DNA of 64,000 bases from Mariniblastus sp. (GTDB lineage Bacteria > Planctomycetota > Planctomycetia > Pirellulales > Pirellulaceae): positions 141,257-205,256 of the forward strand of contig JAKVBF010000010.1 in the NCBI GenBank assembly GCA_022447555.1, given 5' to 3'. The first letter of the stretch is position 1; every line of letters starts with the position of its first letter. Below the pieces are notes generated by a model. That model made no database searches. It was not told the DNA's origin and saw nothing but the letters and a program-made list of their open reading frames with translations. Positions 1-10,153 of this stretch are shown in pieces. The translations under genes were made by a program, and so were the position numbers.

Positions 1-101
1 GATCGCGTTTCCATTTGTGGCCGATTTTGATTCCCGCATTGTGGGCACTCGGCGGCAGCTGCTGGCGGCTGGTGTTGGCAGAGTGGACATGTTGGAGGCA
101 T
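1..101 (-). CDS. Zinc-ribbon protein, N-terminal fragment (runs off left edge)
   Basis: Reading leftward from an ATG at 101-99, the frame stays open to the window edge and gives about 33 residues. They begin MPPTCPLC and contain a second CPQCG about ten residues later. This CPxC-x10-CPxC pattern is a typical N-terminal zinc ribbon. Such ribbons often head planctomycete membrane or regulatory proteins, but the rest of this gene is outside the window, so no function can be given. The opposite strand is also open from 2 to a TAA at 107-109, so the strand call rests only on the cysteine spacing. Confidence 0.4.
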   Translation of the reverse strand, partial: MPPTCPLCQHQPPAAAAECPQCGNQNRPQMETR

Positions 102-536
102 TGAGCTAAACCCAATCTGGACAATTGTTTGCGTTGCAGGAGGGGATTTGGTCACTGGGCAATCAGTACAATTTCACCGGTCAGAACCATTATCGAGGAG
201 CATGCCGGATGGGTCAACTTTGGTTGCAAGCCTCACAGGCCAGCGGTTGCCTAAAACGGACTTCGGGCACCCAACGCGCGTTGAAAACCGCACAAAAGGG
301 TCTTGAATTCGTGGAAATCCCAGAAAAAGTCCCAGTTTTTGCGGTAAATTGGTACCAAGAGCTACAATAGAATCATGCCAAAAGGTTGACCCTGGCGATT
401 CGGATTTTAGGGTGTTGGAAGACACTTTTTTAAGGTCGCTGAAATATTTGGAACTTTACCAAGGATGACTGGTTTAATGGTTTTCAGAATGATTGCCGAA
501 GAAGAAACTCAAGCCGCAATTCGGGATAATCGAGTC
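102..536. other. Intergenic region, no supported gene
   Basis: Short open frames occur on both strands, but none has a convincing ribosome site or protein-like composition. It probably holds the divergent promoters of the left-edge zinc-ribbon gene and the EF-hand gene. I see no repeat or hairpin terminator. Confidence 0.4.
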
Positions 537-1862
537 ATGAGAAGACAAATGATATGCCTACTAGGGTCAGCCCTTCTGGCGTCCCTATTTCCCCTCGCTG
601 CTTGGGGGCAAGATTCTGGTGACCGTCGGGATCGGGGAAAACGGGAATATTCGCGCGAGCAAATTCAAGGCCATCTCAACCGTCTTGATGATAACGACAA
701 CCAGGTCTTAGAACTCAATGAGATGTCGGATCGAACAAAAGGTTGGTTGCGAGGTCTTGGTCTTGATACCAGTCGCCCAGTCAAAGTTAGCTCCGTGATG
801 AGGAAGGTTGATTCGGATAAAGCCACCAAAGCAAAAATTGAAAAACGAAAACAGATGGATGCCAATCGCCTTGTCCCGAAATTCGGAGTGGAGGACTCAT
901 CCGAAGCGGGAGCAGCCTCCGTTCCGGACTTTTCAGATGCCGCGCCCATTTCCCCGGGCTCGTTAGAGGAAAAGTACGGCAAGAAAATCATGAGTGAGGT
1001 CGATAGCGTACTGCAGCGTTACGACACAAATAAGAGCGGGACATTGAACAGCCAAGAGATCGCCGCAGCCCGTTGGGGACGCCCGACGCCTCAGGATTCA
1101 GATAAGAATAAAGATGGTCGCTTGACTCGGAGTGAACTGGCTGAACGGTATGTCGCTCGAGCCGCGAGCTCACGAAAGTCGAGTTCGGATTCGTCCAAAA
1201 AGGAGGACTCAAAAGAGAAAAGTCGCACGTCGAGCAGTCGCAGTTCTTCACGGGAGAGCAGCAGTCGATCTAAAAGCCGCTCTGGCGGGAGTGATCTACA
1301 GTCGCGGATGGATAAGTATCAGTCCAAGGTGGACGAAAAATATGACAAGTCGGCCTCGGAAGAAAAATCATCCTCCAAAGACTCCGCGTACAACTCTGGA
1401 AACGACCGGTACAAGCGATACGCCGACGCACTGTTGAAGCAGTACGACAAGGATAAAGATAATCGTTTGAGTAAATCGGAAGTTAAGGCAATGCGGCGTC
1501 CCCCTAGCGAGGCAGATAGCAACGGGGATGGAATGATCTCAAGAGATGAGCTCATTGACTCGATTGCGAACCCAAAATCATCATCCAAATCCAGTAGTAG
1601 TGAGGAGAAATCGACGCGGTCGAGCTCTCGCTCTCGCTTTTCCAGTCGTAGCCGGGAAGGCTCAGATTCTGACGATTCCAAATCCAGTAGCCGTTCCTCA
1701 TCCAGCCGTGTCTCTTTTTCTGGGAACGACACCAACAAGGATGGCCAGTTGCAGATGCACGAGTTCGCTCGAGAGTGGGATTCTGACACGCTCGAAGATT
1801 TTAAAAAGAAAGATAAAAACGGCGACGGAATCATCACCCGTGCCGAGTGGACCGGACGCTAG
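537..1862 (+). CDS. Secreted multi-EF-hand calcium-binding protein
   Basis: The ATG at 537 is preferred over one at 465 because it starts a clean signal peptide (MRRQM, hydrophobic core, cleavage near AAWGQ). The mature part, of about 420 residues, carries about seven EF-hand-type loops with D-x-N/D-x-D/N-G spacing, including RYDTNKSGTL, SDKNKDGRL, QYDKDKDNRL, ADSNGDGMI, NDTNKDGQL and KDKNGDGII. Long Ser/Arg/Lys-rich low-complexity linkers separate them. The loops predict Ca2+ binding outside the cytoplasm; the linkers look disordered. Planctomycete genomes carry many such secreted EF-hand proteins of unknown role. The function beyond calcium binding is not known. Confidence 0.85.
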   Translation: MRRQMICLLGSALLASLFPLAAWGQDSGDRRDRGKREYSREQIQGHLNRLDDNDNQVLELNEMSDRTKGWLRGLGLDTSRPVKVSSVMRKVDSDKATKAKIEKRKQMDANRLVPKFGVEDSSEAGAASVPDFSDAAPISPGSLEEKYGKKIMSEVDSVLQRYDTNKSGTLNSQEIAAARWGRPTPQDSDKNKDGRLTRSELAERYVARAASSRKSSSDSSKKEDSKEKSRTSSSRSSSRESSSRSKSRSGGSDLQSRMDKYQSKVDEKYDKSASEEKSSSKDSAYNSGNDRYKRYADALLKQYDKDKDNRLSKSEVKAMRRPPSEADSNGDGMISRDELIDSIANPKSSSKSSSSEEKSTRSSSRSRFSSRSREGSDSDDSKSSSRSSSSRVSFSGNDTNKDGQLQMHEFAREWDSDTLEDFKKKDKNGDGIITRAEWTGR

Positions 1863-1955
1863 ACGCCTCCTCCATGAACTCCCGTTGCAATCAATCGGGT
1901 CCCTACTGGCAAGACGATGGGAGGGGCGATCATCCTTGACAGATTAAGGTGACCC

Positions 1956-2375
1956 ATGCGATCCAATGCAGAAGATGAAACGCCTTTGGTGAGGCGACTT
2001 AGGTTGGTGATTCGTCGTTCCGAGCAACCGATTATCGCAGGTCTGGTTGGCATCTCTCTGATTGCGATGGCTATTTATTTTTGGAGTCAATCATTCGTTC
2101 GGAGTGGTTTGATCGATATCGACCAAGCGGCCCCCAGAGAGCAGCATTTTTTGGTCGATCTTAATTCAGCCTCATGGCCTGAGTTGGCGAATTTGCCGGG
2201 AATCGGCGAGACGTTTGCTCGGTCGATTGTGCAGTATCGAGAGCGTCATGGGCCATTTGGAAGCCATCAGGAGTTGATGAATATTTCAGGCATTGGACCG
2301 GTTAAGTTGAAGAAATTGCGAACTTACTTATCCCCCCTTCCGATATCGCCTTCCCCACAGCCCGACTCACCATAA
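1956..2375 (+). CDS. ComEA-like helix-hairpin-helix protein, membrane anchored
   Basis: This is a protein of 139 residues with a single membrane segment near residues 28-45. A C-terminal double helix-hairpin-helix follows, beginning VDLNSASWPELANLPGIG and ending ISGIGPVKLKKL. That arrangement matches the ComEA family, whose HhH domain binds double-stranded DNA non-specifically at the outer face of the membrane during DNA uptake. No other competence gene is nearby. Membership of the HhH family is clear; a role in transformation is only inferred. The ATG is preceded by AAGGTGA at a suitable distance, and uvrB follows about 60 bases downstream. Confidence 0.8.
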   Translation: MRSNAEDETPLVRRLRLVIRRSEQPIIAGLVGISLIAMAIYFWSQSFVRSGLIDIDQAAPREQHFLVDLNSASWPELANLPGIGETFARSIVQYRERHGPFGSHQELMNISGIGPVKLKKLRTYLSPLPISPSPQPDSP

Positions 2376-2437
2376 AATGGAAGCAGATTTTATCTTTCTT
2401 CCCACACCTCCCATAACGCAGAAACATAAAGACACGA

Positions 2438-4516
2438 ATGTTTCAACTCAAAGCACCATTTGAACCCGCAGGCGATCAGCCTCAGGCAATCGATGCACTG
2501 GTCAGGGGGCTTCAGGAGAATAAGCGTCACCAAGTGCTGATGGGCGTCACGGGTTCCGGTAAAACCTACACAATGGCTAATGTCATCGAGAAGATGCAAA
2601 TGCCAACCTTGGTTATTTCGCATAATAAAACGCTCGCCGCCCAACTTTATTCAGAGTTCAAAGAATTCTTTCCCTGTAATGCCGTTCATTATTTTGTCAG
2701 TTACTACGATTACTACCAGCCAGAGGCCTACATTCCGCAGCGGGATATTTACATTGAGAAAGACGCTTCCATCAATGAGGAGATCGACCGTTTAAGGCTG
2801 GCGACGACAAGCTCTTTGGTGAGTCGTGAAGACGTGATCATCGTTGCCAGCGTCTCGAGCATTTATGGATTGGGTTCCCCTGAAGACTACAAGAATATGA
2901 TGGTTTCGTTGCGCAAGGGTGCGACGATTGATCGGGACGAGATGTTGGCTAAGTTGGTGGATATTCAATATGACCGAAACGATATCGCATTCGAGCGATC
3001 CAAATTTAGGGTTCGCGGCGATACGGTTGAAATTTGGCCATCCTACGAGGAATACGCTTATCGCATCGAATTTTGGGGAGATGAAATCGAACAAATGTCG
3101 ATCATCAACCCAGTTTCTGGAGAGACGCTATCTATCCAAGACCAGCTATTTGTTTATCCAGCCAAGCACTTCGTAACTTCGGAGGAACGAATTGCGACAG
3201 GGGTCAAGTTGATCCGAGAAGAGCTGAAGGAGCGATTGGAATGGTTTCAGGAGCATGGAAAATTACTGGAAGCCCAAAGACTCAATGCCAGGACCCGTTT
3301 TGATATCGAGATGCTGGAGCATGTCGGGCATTGTCCCGGGATCGAAAATTACAGCCGCCCCCTAGCGGGTCGGAAAGAGGGCGAAACACCTGCGTCACTC
3401 TACAATTTCTTTCCAGATGATTTCCTGCTCTTTGTCGATGAGTCTCACGTGACGATCCCTCAGGTGGGCGCCATGTATGCCGGTGACCGAAGCCGCAAGA
3501 CAACGCTGGTCGAGCATGGTTTCCGACTTCCGAGCGCGTTGGATAATCGCCCGATGAAATTTGAAGAATGGGAGGATCGTGTTCAGCGCGCGGTTTTTGT
3601 TTCCGCCACTCCGGGGGATTACGAACTTGAAAAAACAAACGGTGAGTTGGTGGAACAGATCATCCGCCCCACCGGTTTGCTGGATCCCGAGATCGAAGTG
3701 GTTCCCGCACGGGGTCAGGTGGCCCATCTTTTAGAAGAGGCCAAACATCGGGTGGATGCAGGTGAGCGTGTATTGGTGACAGCGTTGACCAAGCGCTTGG
3801 CCGAAGATCTTGCTGCTTATCTATCTGAAAATGGCGTTGCTTGTAAATGGCTGCATAGTGAGTTGGATGCGTTTGAACGCGTTGAATTATTAAAGGATTT
3901 GAGGGCGGGGAAGTTTGACGTCTTGGTTGGCGTCAACCTTTTGCGAGAGGGGCTTGATTTGCCAGAAGTCTCGATGGTGGCGATTCTGGATGCCGATAAA
4001 CAAGGTTTCCTCCGGAGTGAAACGTCGTTGATTCAGACGATCGGGCGATCGGCACGTAATGTGAATGCCAAGGTGATTTTGTACGGAGACAAGGTGACCC
4101 GAGCGATGAAGAACGCGATAGATGAAACCAATCGCCGTCGCAAAATTCAAATGGATTTTAACCAGAAACATGGAATCGTTCCCAAAACCGTCCAGAAGAG
4201 CATTCGCGTCGGGATTGATTCCGAGTTGACGGATCATCGAGAAGCCAACGAAAAAGTCGCGCGCAACGAAGATACGGTTTACATCACTGAGGAGCACATC
4301 TCAGAGGTTGAGAAAGAGATGATGGCGGCTGCTGAATCACTAGATTTTGAAAAGGCAGCCTCGCTGCGCGACCGGATTGGTCTGTTAAGAGATGCCGTCG
4401 GCCAGCCGGTCTCATCCGTTGCAGAATCTAAATCGGGTTACGGGAAAAAGGGACGTCGTGGTCGCAAGCGACGTAGCGCTTCTAAGAAAGTACCACGGCC
4501 CAAAAAGAAGATCTAA
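2438..4516 (+). CDS. uvrB: UvrABC excinuclease subunit B
   Basis: At 692 residues this is full length for UvrB, the damage-verifying subunit of nucleotide excision repair. The Walker A motif GVTGSGKT is at residues 36-43. The beta-hairpin that clamps DNA is seen as [12 protein letters not shown], followed by the helicase motifs, including DESHVT and the QTIGRSARN motif VI. A C-terminal UVR motif (residues about 620-655) would contact UvrC. The tail is unusually basic ([10 protein letters not shown] and on) and may add DNA contacts. No uvrA or uvrC lies in the window. Confidence 0.97.
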   Translation: MFQLKAPFEPAGDQPQAIDALVRGLQENKRHQVLMGVTGSGKTYTMANVIEKMQMPTLVISHNKTLAAQLYSEFKEFFPCNAVHYFVSYYDYYQPEAYIPQRDIYIEKDASINEEIDRLRLATTSSLVSREDVIIVASVSSIYGLGSPEDYKNMMVSLRKGATIDRDEMLAKLVDIQYDRNDIAFERSKFRVRGDTVEIWPSYEEYAYRIEFWGDEIEQMSIINPVSGETLSIQDQLFVYPAKHFVTSEERIATGVKLIREELKERLEWFQEHGKLLEAQRLNARTRFDIEMLEHVGHCPGIENYSRPLAGRKEGETPASLYNFFPDDFLLFVDESHVTIPQVGAMYAGDRSRKTTLVEHGFRLPSALDNRPMKFEEWEDRVQRAVFVSATPGDYELEKTNGELVEQIIRPTGLLDPEIEVVPARGQVAHLLEEAKHRVDAGERVLVTALTKRLAEDLAAYLSENGVACKWLHSELDAFERVELLKDLRAGKFDVLVGVNLLREGLDLPEVSMVAILDADKQGFLRSETSLIQTIGRSARNVNAKVILYGDKVTRAMKNAIDETNRRRKIQMDFNQKHGIVPKTVQKSIRVGIDSELTDHREANEKVARNEDTVYITEEHISEVEKEMMAAAESLDFEKAASLRDRIGLLRDAVGQPVSSVAESKSGYGKKGRRGRKRRSASKKVPRPKKKI

Positions 4517-4625
4517 AAACCAGCTTTTGCAGCCGGGTGCCGTTTGGATGAAAGATCCGATTGAGTCAGCTGTTGGGTTTGCTGATGAGATCTTTGTTTA
4601 TGGGCAGCGCTGCTGGGGGGGCACC

Positions 4626-4742
4626 TTAAATCCAGCACATTGACAGAACCCAAGCGCCCATCAAGTTGGTCAGTAGAAAAACGTAGCCGGCGAAAATCAG
4701 AAATCCGATCGGGAATTCTTCGGTTAATTTTAGATCGTTCAT
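4626..4742 (-). CDS. Very small single-pass membrane protein
   Basis: A 38-codon frame begins ATG at 4742 (MNDLKLTEEFPIG) and ends TAA at 4628-4626. After a short charged N-terminus with an acidic pair, nearly the whole remainder is one hydrophobic helix (FLIFAGYVFLLTNLMGAWVL) ending in CWI. The clean hydrophilic-then-transmembrane layout suggests a genuine small protein rather than chance. No strong Shine-Dalgarno site precedes it. It is convergent with uvrB. Function unknown. Confidence 0.45.
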   Translation of the reverse strand: MNDLKLTEEFPIGFLIFAGYVFLLTNLMGAWVLSMCWI

Positions 4743-4867
4743 TTGGTTTGATCTTCAAGGGAGTTTGGTTGTATTCTTGGCCGTTGTGATTTTATCATAA
4801 TCGATGGAGCAATGCGTAGCGAGGGCGGATTTTGAATCGCCCTGCTAGGGTGGCCTTTGAGGATCCA

Positions 4868-5056
4868 TCAGTGGTCGACTTTTGAAGCTTGATGATTGTT
4901 TTGTCTCCGGCTGTTTTCGAGGTAATCGAAGCCTTTTCCTCTTTTTGAATTAAGCCACAGCCGTTTGCCATTCAATTTTGTCCACCCCGGTCCAGAGGCT
5001 TTCTTGAGCGCCTTTTCTTGTTCAGCCTCAGCCTTCGCATCGGTGTTTTGTCCCAA
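4868..5056 (-). CDS. Possible small basic hypothetical protein
   Basis: This 62-codon frame has a TTG start and no good ribosome site. The product is Lys-rich, with an Ala/Glu/Lys helix followed by a segment GWTKLNGKRLWLNSKRG that looks protein-like. It could be a small nucleic-acid-binding protein, or a chance frame in the gap between uvrB and the DUF1559 gene. I do not recognise it. Confidence 0.22.
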   Translation of the reverse strand: MGQNTDAKAEAEQEKALKKASGPGWTKLNGKRLWLNSKRGKGFDYLENSRRQNNHQASKVDH

Positions 5057-5245
5057 ATATGAAGATCGTGTTTGGGCAAAATGAAGTTTGTTTTAATTCA
5101 AGCTCATTTCTAGATGAAACGGTTTTCAACACAGAAATCATCACTATTTTACATGTGCCCATTGGATGGCCGTGAAGATTGTTTGGCGAGAAAGCCAGAA
5201 TCACGAACTCAATTAGGAAATGTTTTGGTACTAGGAGATGGTTTA

Positions 5246-6247
5246 ATGAAACTACGTAAAGCGTCAGGATTTACATTGGTTGAATTGCTGGTGGTGATCG
5301 CCATTATTGGCATTTTGATTGGCATGTTGTTGCCGGCGGTCCAGCAGGTGCGCGAAGCGGCTCGCAGAACGACCTGTTTGAACAACTTGCGTCAAGTTGG
5401 TTTAGGTTTGCACAATTACGAGAGTGCGATGGGTGAATTCCCACCCAGTCGATTGAACCCAGATGACAACCTGATTCCAAGCGACATGACGAACAATTCG
5501 GGTGCAGAGAGTGCCTTTCAAAGTTGGACAACCCTGTTGCTGCCATATTACGAGCAAAATAACCTTGCCGATAGATTCGATTTCAAGCAAGCCTGGTTCG
5601 ATAATGTGAGTTCGGTGAACAACGTTGCCATTGGCTATCAGCTCCCGATCTTCCTTTGCCCTTCCGCTCCGGGCCAAGATCGCTTCGATGGCTTTCACGT
5701 TGTTGGCGCAGCGGCTGGCGATTATGGATCGATCAATGAAGTCAAAAAGAAGGTCTACACAGAAGTGATGGGTGTTGACGATCCTGGCAGCAACGCACGA
5801 GCTGGATTCCTTTCAAAGTTTAGGGCAGGCCGAATGGCCGACTGTACGGATGGAACGAGTAACACGTTTTTTGTCGCAGAGTGTGCAGGTCAACCTGGAG
5901 TTTGGGTTTCAGGCCATCCAATGACGGCTACCGAGTTCGCGAATTACACAGACGATAAAGTCATCGAGTATGACGGCAACTTGGTTCCGGAGGATGGCGT
6001 GGGATGGGCCGATCCTGACTGTGGATTCAGTATTAACGGAGCCACATCAGATGGGTTGAACAAGTATGGCACGACGATGATTAATGCGATCAACGTAAGT
6101 GAAGTTTATAGCTTCCACGCCGGCGGGGCGAGTTTCGCCATGGCCGACGGTTCCGTTCACTTTGTGAGGGAATCGGTCGATGTGGCTCCGTTCGTCGCAC
6201 TCTGTACGCGACAGGGTAGCGAAGTGATCGAAGCTGATTCGTACTAA
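5246..6247 (+). CDS. DUF1559 pseudopilin-like protein with N-terminal methylation motif
   Basis: The ATG at 5246 is chosen over an in-frame ATG at 5114 because AGGAGA lies just upstream (5233-5238) and the protein then starts with the type IV pilin/general secretion leader [17 protein letters not shown]. The product is about 333 residues. The conserved [15 protein letters not shown] segment follows the hydrophobic helix, and the C-terminal signature [17 protein letters not shown] is present. This is the DUF1559 (SBP_bac_10-like) family, hugely expanded in Planctomycetes and thought to be envelope-associated after processing by prepilin peptidase. The specific role of individual members is unknown. 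A hairpin terminator follows at 6347. Confidence 0.93.
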   Translation: MKLRKASGFTLVELLVVIAIIGILIGMLLPAVQQVREAARRTTCLNNLRQVGLGLHNYESAMGEFPPSRLNPDDNLIPSDMTNNSGAESAFQSWTTLLLPYYEQNNLADRFDFKQAWFDNVSSVNNVAIGYQLPIFLCPSAPGQDRFDGFHVVGAAAGDYGSINEVKKKVYTEVMGVDDPGSNARAGFLSKFRAGRMADCTDGTSNTFFVAECAGQPGVWVSGHPMTATEFANYTDDKVIEYDGNLVPEDGVGWADPDCGFSINGATSDGLNKYGTTMINAINVSEVYSFHAGGASFAMADGSVHFVRESVDVAPFVALCTRQGSEVIEADSY

Positions 6248-6346
6248 GAACCTGATTTAAAACAGCCTTTGGCAGCTGCATTTTGTCCGTCCCAACAGCG
6301 GGGTTTGGCCGGGATTTGGTTGCCATATTCGGCTCATTCTGTATCG

Positions 6347-6374
6347 AGCCCGGTTCTCGCCGGGCTTTTTCTTT
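6347..6374 (+). terminator. Rho-independent terminator after the DUF1559 gene
   Basis: A seven-pair stem AGCCCGG/CCGGGCT with loop TTCTCG is followed by a T-rich tract. It lies 100 bases after the DUF1559 stop and before the next start at 6407. This also argues against longer upstream starts for the next gene. Confidence 0.85.
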
Positions 6375-6406
6375 GGATTCATGATACCTATCTGTGGAGT
6401 TGTATA

Positions 6407-7621
6407 ATGAGACGTGGACGAATATTTTTGAAGAGTGGGTGCCTGGCCTTGAGCTTGATGCTTGTTAGCCTCGCTCTTTCAGCGCAACAGGTCGATTTGA
6501 TTGGGGTCGCCGAAATCGGTGGTGACCAGCTAGACCGATCGGGTTTGGAAGGCGAATTAGGTGAAGGGCTGACGAACAATATGTTGGGCGGTATTTCGGC
6601 AATGGAGTACACGGGCCGGGACGATTTATATATCGCCGTACCAGATCGGGGGCCTCTTGATGGTGCCGTTCAATGGCAGTGTCGTTTCAACTTGATGGAA
6701 ATTAAAATTCCTAAAACTGGAAAAGGACCGATCGCTTTTAAAACGGTCAAGACGACCATCTTGTCTGACGAAGAGCAGCGGCCATTCACGGGTTCGGCAG
6801 CCCAATACCAGCCCAGCTCATCTTCGGCGGGTCGACTCGACCCGGAAGGTGTTCGGTTGGGTGCCAATGGGAATATTTATCTCTCCGACGAATATGGGCC
6901 TCACCTTTTTGAAATGAGAATGGACGGGGCAATGGTCCGTCGGCTTCCGGTTCCGAGTCGCTATCTCATAAAGAACCCCGGTCTGGATAAAGCAGATGAA
7001 AATGGGAAAAACAACTGGGGCAGATCATGTAATCGGGGTATGGAATGCTTGGCACTTTCACCAGATAAAACCCTTCTCTACGGCTTGATGCAAAGCCCAT
7101 TGCTACAGGATTCATTGCGGGATGAGAATTGCAAACCTTATGGGCTTAACTGTCGATTGATCGAATTTGACATCGCAACGGGTTCCAATCGTGAATTCTT
7201 GTACCAATTGGACAATAAGTCTAACAAGCTGAATGAGATCCTTGCGCTCAATGATCACGAGTTTTTAGTGATTGAGCGGGACGGAACTGAGGGGGCTGCG
7301 GCCGTGTGCAAGCAGATTAAACGGATTTCTCTTCAGGGAGCCAGTGAGATTCAGTGCCTGTCGCGATTGCCAGGCTGCAGGCTTCCGAGGAATGTTCGAC
7401 CTGTCAAGAAAGCGACCTTTATTGATCTATTGGATCCTAAATTTGGTTTGGTGGGCGAGTCGATGCCCGAAAAGATTGAAAGCCTGACTTTTGGCCCAGA
7501 CCTGGCGGATGGTCGTAAAACCCTGTTGGTCGTCTCAGACAACGATTTTGTCAAAGAGAAACCCACGATGATTTACGTATTCGCAATCTCTTCGGGACAG
7601 ATGGTGGCGTCGGCCAAGTAA
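6407..7621 (+). CDS. Secreted esterase-like/phytase-like beta-propeller protein
   Basis: The start at ATG 6407 gives a signal peptide (MRRGRIF, hydrophobic stretch, cleavage near LSAQQ) and about 404 residues. The body resembles the 'esterase-like activity of phytase' family: GGISAMEY followed by the AVPDRGPLDG strand, then LDPEGVRLGANGNIYLSDEYGP, and later a GMECLALSPD segment. Members are predicted secreted beta-propellers acting on phosphate or carboxyl esters, but few have been tested. The fit to the family is good; the substrate is unknown. It is flanked by terminators on both sides and is likely monocistronic. Confidence 0.8.
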   Translation: MRRGRIFLKSGCLALSLMLVSLALSAQQVDLIGVAEIGGDQLDRSGLEGELGEGLTNNMLGGISAMEYTGRDDLYIAVPDRGPLDGAVQWQCRFNLMEIKIPKTGKGPIAFKTVKTTILSDEEQRPFTGSAAQYQPSSSSAGRLDPEGVRLGANGNIYLSDEYGPHLFEMRMDGAMVRRLPVPSRYLIKNPGLDKADENGKNNWGRSCNRGMECLALSPDKTLLYGLMQSPLLQDSLRDENCKPYGLNCRLIEFDIATGSNREFLYQLDNKSNKLNEILALNDHEFLVIERDGTEGAAAVCKQIKRISLQGASEIQCLSRLPGCRLPRNVRPVKKATFIDLLDPKFGLVGESMPEKIESLTFGPDLADGRKTLLVVSDNDFVKEKPTMIYVFAISSGQMVASAK

Positions 7622-8008
7622 TCGCTTACCGTTCATTTCGGGAGATCAACACACAGCCTTGGGAAGATGGGGCCGGTACCAAAGGGTATTGCCCCCATTT
7701 CCCGGGGCTTTTTTGCCTGGGTGTTCTTCATTATGAGAAGCTTTCTTATAGAGGATTTTGGAGATTTTAGATCTGCTGAGAAACCCATTGCAGTTGGCTG
7801 ATAGGCTCGGTCTTTGGAAGGCCTAAGTCATCGCATCCCAAGAGCGGGAGGCGGCCGGTTTTGAAAGTTGGTGCCGATTATCATCACTAGAAGCATTTCT
7901 AAAAAAACCAGAAAATAGTTCTTTGGAAAAGTGCTCGTAACCCATAAAATCCGTTTCCCAAAAGTGCTAGACAACCAATGAATGTTCGTTCCGATCAACG
8001 GTCTCTTG
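7622..8008. other. Intergenic region with terminator
   Basis: Besides the terminator at 7691-7714 I see no gene in these 387 bases. The right part is AT-richer and probably carries the promoter of the metallopeptidase gene. Confidence 0.5.
7691..7714 (+). terminator. Rho-independent terminator after the phytase-like gene
   Basis: A GCCCC/GGGGC stem with an eight-base loop is followed directly by six T residues, about 70 bases after the stop codon at 7621. Confidence 0.7.
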
Positions 8009-9100
8009 ATGGCGAATCGCTCCAAACATAGTGTAAAAAAGAAAGTTCGATCGAGTTCGAGCAAAGCCAAGCGTACGGTAAAAAAAGTTCAGCCCGGATG
8101 GGCGCGGCTGCCCAATGAAGAACTCCTTGAGTGTCGTTTGTGCGATCTGGATCTTTCGTTAGAAGGGACGCAGGTCGAGCGGTGTCTGGACCGGTTGCAC
8201 AGGGAGATTAAAAATTGCGGCCTTCGTTTAAAACCACATTATTGGATTAGTGACGATTGGTTTTCTCCCGACGGGATTCCAGGTATCGCGGTCCCCTTCT
8301 ATATGGCTCATCCAAGATTGCGCCGTTTGGAACGCAATCAGATGATGGAGGTTGAGGGTGGAACTCAGACGTCTTGCATGCAAATCCTGCGACACGAGGC
8401 GGGACATGCCTTTGATACCGCCTACCGGTTGCATCGTCGGAAAAAATACCGGGAGCTATTTGGCAAGTACTCGACACCTTATCCGGAAACGTACAAGCCT
8501 GATCCGAATTCAAAAAGTTACGTGAACCATCTCAAGCCTTGGTACGCGCAAAGTCATCCATCAGAAGATTTCGCCGAGACGTTTGCGGTTTGGTTAAAGC
8601 CTCGAAGTATGTGGAGGCGGGATTATGCGGGATGGAAAGCGATTCGGAAACTCGAGTATGTTGACGAGTTGATGTCAGAGTTAAAATCCCGGCCTCCTAA
8701 ATTCAAATCGCGCGCCAAAGTCGACCCGGTGAATCGATTAAAGCAAACACTCCGAGAACATTATGCGGAACGATTGGCGTGCTACGATCTGAGTTGGCAT
8801 GAAGCGTTGGACTCGGAGCTTAAAAAACTCTTTCCCCAGATTGCCAAGAGTCGCCGAAGTGAGCCTGCCAGCAATTTTCTTCAGAAAAACAGAAAAGAGT
8901 TAACCCGACTCGTAGCGCAATGGACTGGTGAATGCCACTACAATGTCGATCAAGTGGTGCGTGAAATGATTGCTCGCTGTTGCGAACAAAAGTTGTTTGC
9001 CAGTGTGAGTCGTGCCAAGACATTGCAGAACACTGTGGCGATGTTAACAGCGCACACCATGCGAAACCTACACGGAGGAAACCACCGGGTTGCCCTATGA
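8009..9100 (+). CDS. Putative zinc metallopeptidase (HExxH)
   Basis: This protein of about 363 residues has a basic, Ser/Lys-rich N-terminus. A zinc site HEAGHAFD lies near residue 129, and a downstream acidic motif EDFAETFAVW near residue 190 could supply the third zinc ligand. The arrangement matches the uncharacterised bacterial 'putative zinc-binding metallopeptidase' group. No signal peptide is visible, so it is probably cytoplasmic. Its stop overlaps the start of the ATP-grasp gene by four bases (ATGA at 9097-9100), which indicates translational coupling and a shared pathway. An ATG at 7982 in the same frame is an alternative start; neither has a strong ribosome site. Substrate unknown. 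Confidence 0.75.
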   Translation: MANRSKHSVKKKVRSSSSKAKRTVKKVQPGWARLPNEELLECRLCDLDLSLEGTQVERCLDRLHREIKNCGLRLKPHYWISDDWFSPDGIPGIAVPFYMAHPRLRRLERNQMMEVEGGTQTSCMQILRHEAGHAFDTAYRLHRRKKYRELFGKYSTPYPETYKPDPNSKSYVNHLKPWYAQSHPSEDFAETFAVWLKPRSMWRRDYAGWKAIRKLEYVDELMSELKSRPPKFKSRAKVDPVNRLKQTLREHYAERLACYDLSWHEALDSELKKLFPQIAKSRRSEPASNFLQKNRKELTRLVAQWTGECHYNVDQVVREMIARCCEQKLFASVSRAKTLQNTVAMLTAHTMRNLHGGNHRVAL

Positions 9101-10125
9101 AAAAGTTGCGTGCGCTGGTGCTGATGCACGAGTCACTGGTTCCACCCAAGAGCATTGAAGGCTACACCGACGAAGAGATACTTGAGTGGAAGACGGAATT
9201 TGACGTTGTCACCACGCTAAAAGATATTGGACACGAAGTCCTTCCATTAGGGGTCTACGATGACCTGGGGGATATCCGCCGGGCCATCAAGGACTTCAAA
9301 CCGCATGTTCATTTTAACTTGCTGGAAGAGTTCCACGGCGTCGGCGTCTATGATCACCACGTGGTCAGCTACCTCGAGCTGATGAAACAGCATTACACGG
9401 GATGCAATCCTCGAGGCCTGTTGCTATCCCATGACAAACCGCTGGCCAAAAAAATCCTGACCTTTCATCGGATTCATACCCCCGGATTTTATGTCATCCC
9501 CAAAGGTAAAAAACCACGACGCCCGGCAGGTTTTAAATACCCATTGCTGGTGAAATCCGTCTCGGAAGATGCTTCGTTAGGAATCACTCAGTCGTCGATC
9601 GTTTACGACGACGAAAAGTTGTTTGACCGTATCGATTACGTTCACGCCGAGACACAAACCGACGCACTCATTGAGACCTACATTGAAGGCCGTGAATTGT
9701 ATGTTGGTGTAATGGGCAATCGTCGGCTGACGACCTTGCCTGTATGGGAGATGGTCTTTAAGAATGCTCCGGCTGGGATGCCTCAAATTGCGACGTCCCG
9801 AGTGAAATGGGATCTCGAATATCAAAAAAAATTGGGGATCGATACGGTGGCGGCCGAAGGCCTTGATCCCTCTACGGAGCAACGGATTTTAAAGACCTGC
9901 AAACGGGTTTACCGGGCATTGAGTTTGAGTGGCTATGCAAGAATGGATCTCCGGTTGAGCGATGACGGTAAGGTCTACGTGTTAGAGGCCAACCCGAACC
10001 CGAATCTTTCGTTCGGCGAAGATTTCTCAGAGTCCGCTGATAAAGTGGGTGTGAGTTATCAGGTTTTGCTGCAGAAAATTATAACGCTTGGTTTGAATTA
10101 TCAGGCCGAATGGCGAGCTGTCTAA
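9097..10125 (+). CDS. ATP-grasp ligase, D-alanine-D-alanine ligase-like
   Basis: The protein has 342 residues and starts at the ATG overlapping the metallopeptidase stop (MKKLRALVLMHESLVPP). It has the D-Ala-D-Ala ligase layout: an N-terminal substrate domain, a central ATP-grasp domain with YPLLVKSVSEDAS, an acidic-tipped loop LIETYIEGRELYVGV, and the C-terminal Mg2+ site ARMDLRL..VYVLEANPNPNL. ATP-grasp enzymes of this type join a carboxylate to an amine through an acyl phosphate. The N-terminal region differs from cell-wall Ddl, so a peptide-tagging or amino-acid ligase role is as likely as peptidoglycan synthesis. Coupling to a metallopeptidase supports work on a peptide. The exact substrate cannot be read from sequence. 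Confidence 0.85.
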   Translation: MKKLRALVLMHESLVPPKSIEGYTDEEILEWKTEFDVVTTLKDIGHEVLPLGVYDDLGDIRRAIKDFKPHVHFNLLEEFHGVGVYDHHVVSYLELMKQHYTGCNPRGLLLSHDKPLAKKILTFHRIHTPGFYVIPKGKKPRRPAGFKYPLLVKSVSEDASLGITQSSIVYDDEKLFDRIDYVHAETQTDALIETYIEGRELYVGVMGNRRLTTLPVWEMVFKNAPAGMPQIATSRVKWDLEYQKKLGIDTVAAEGLDPSTEQRILKTCKRVYRALSLSGYARMDLRLSDDGKVYVLEANPNPNLSFGEDFSESADKVGVSYQVLLQKIITLGLNYQAEWRAV

Positions 10126-10153
10126 TAGTAGCTTGGATTCTATCGCTTCTAAT

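Noticed and set aside
1319..1837. Long Ser-rich minus-strand frame across the EF-hand gene
   Set aside because: It is antisense to a clear EF-hand coding region with repeated Ser/Arg codons, which create open antisense frames.
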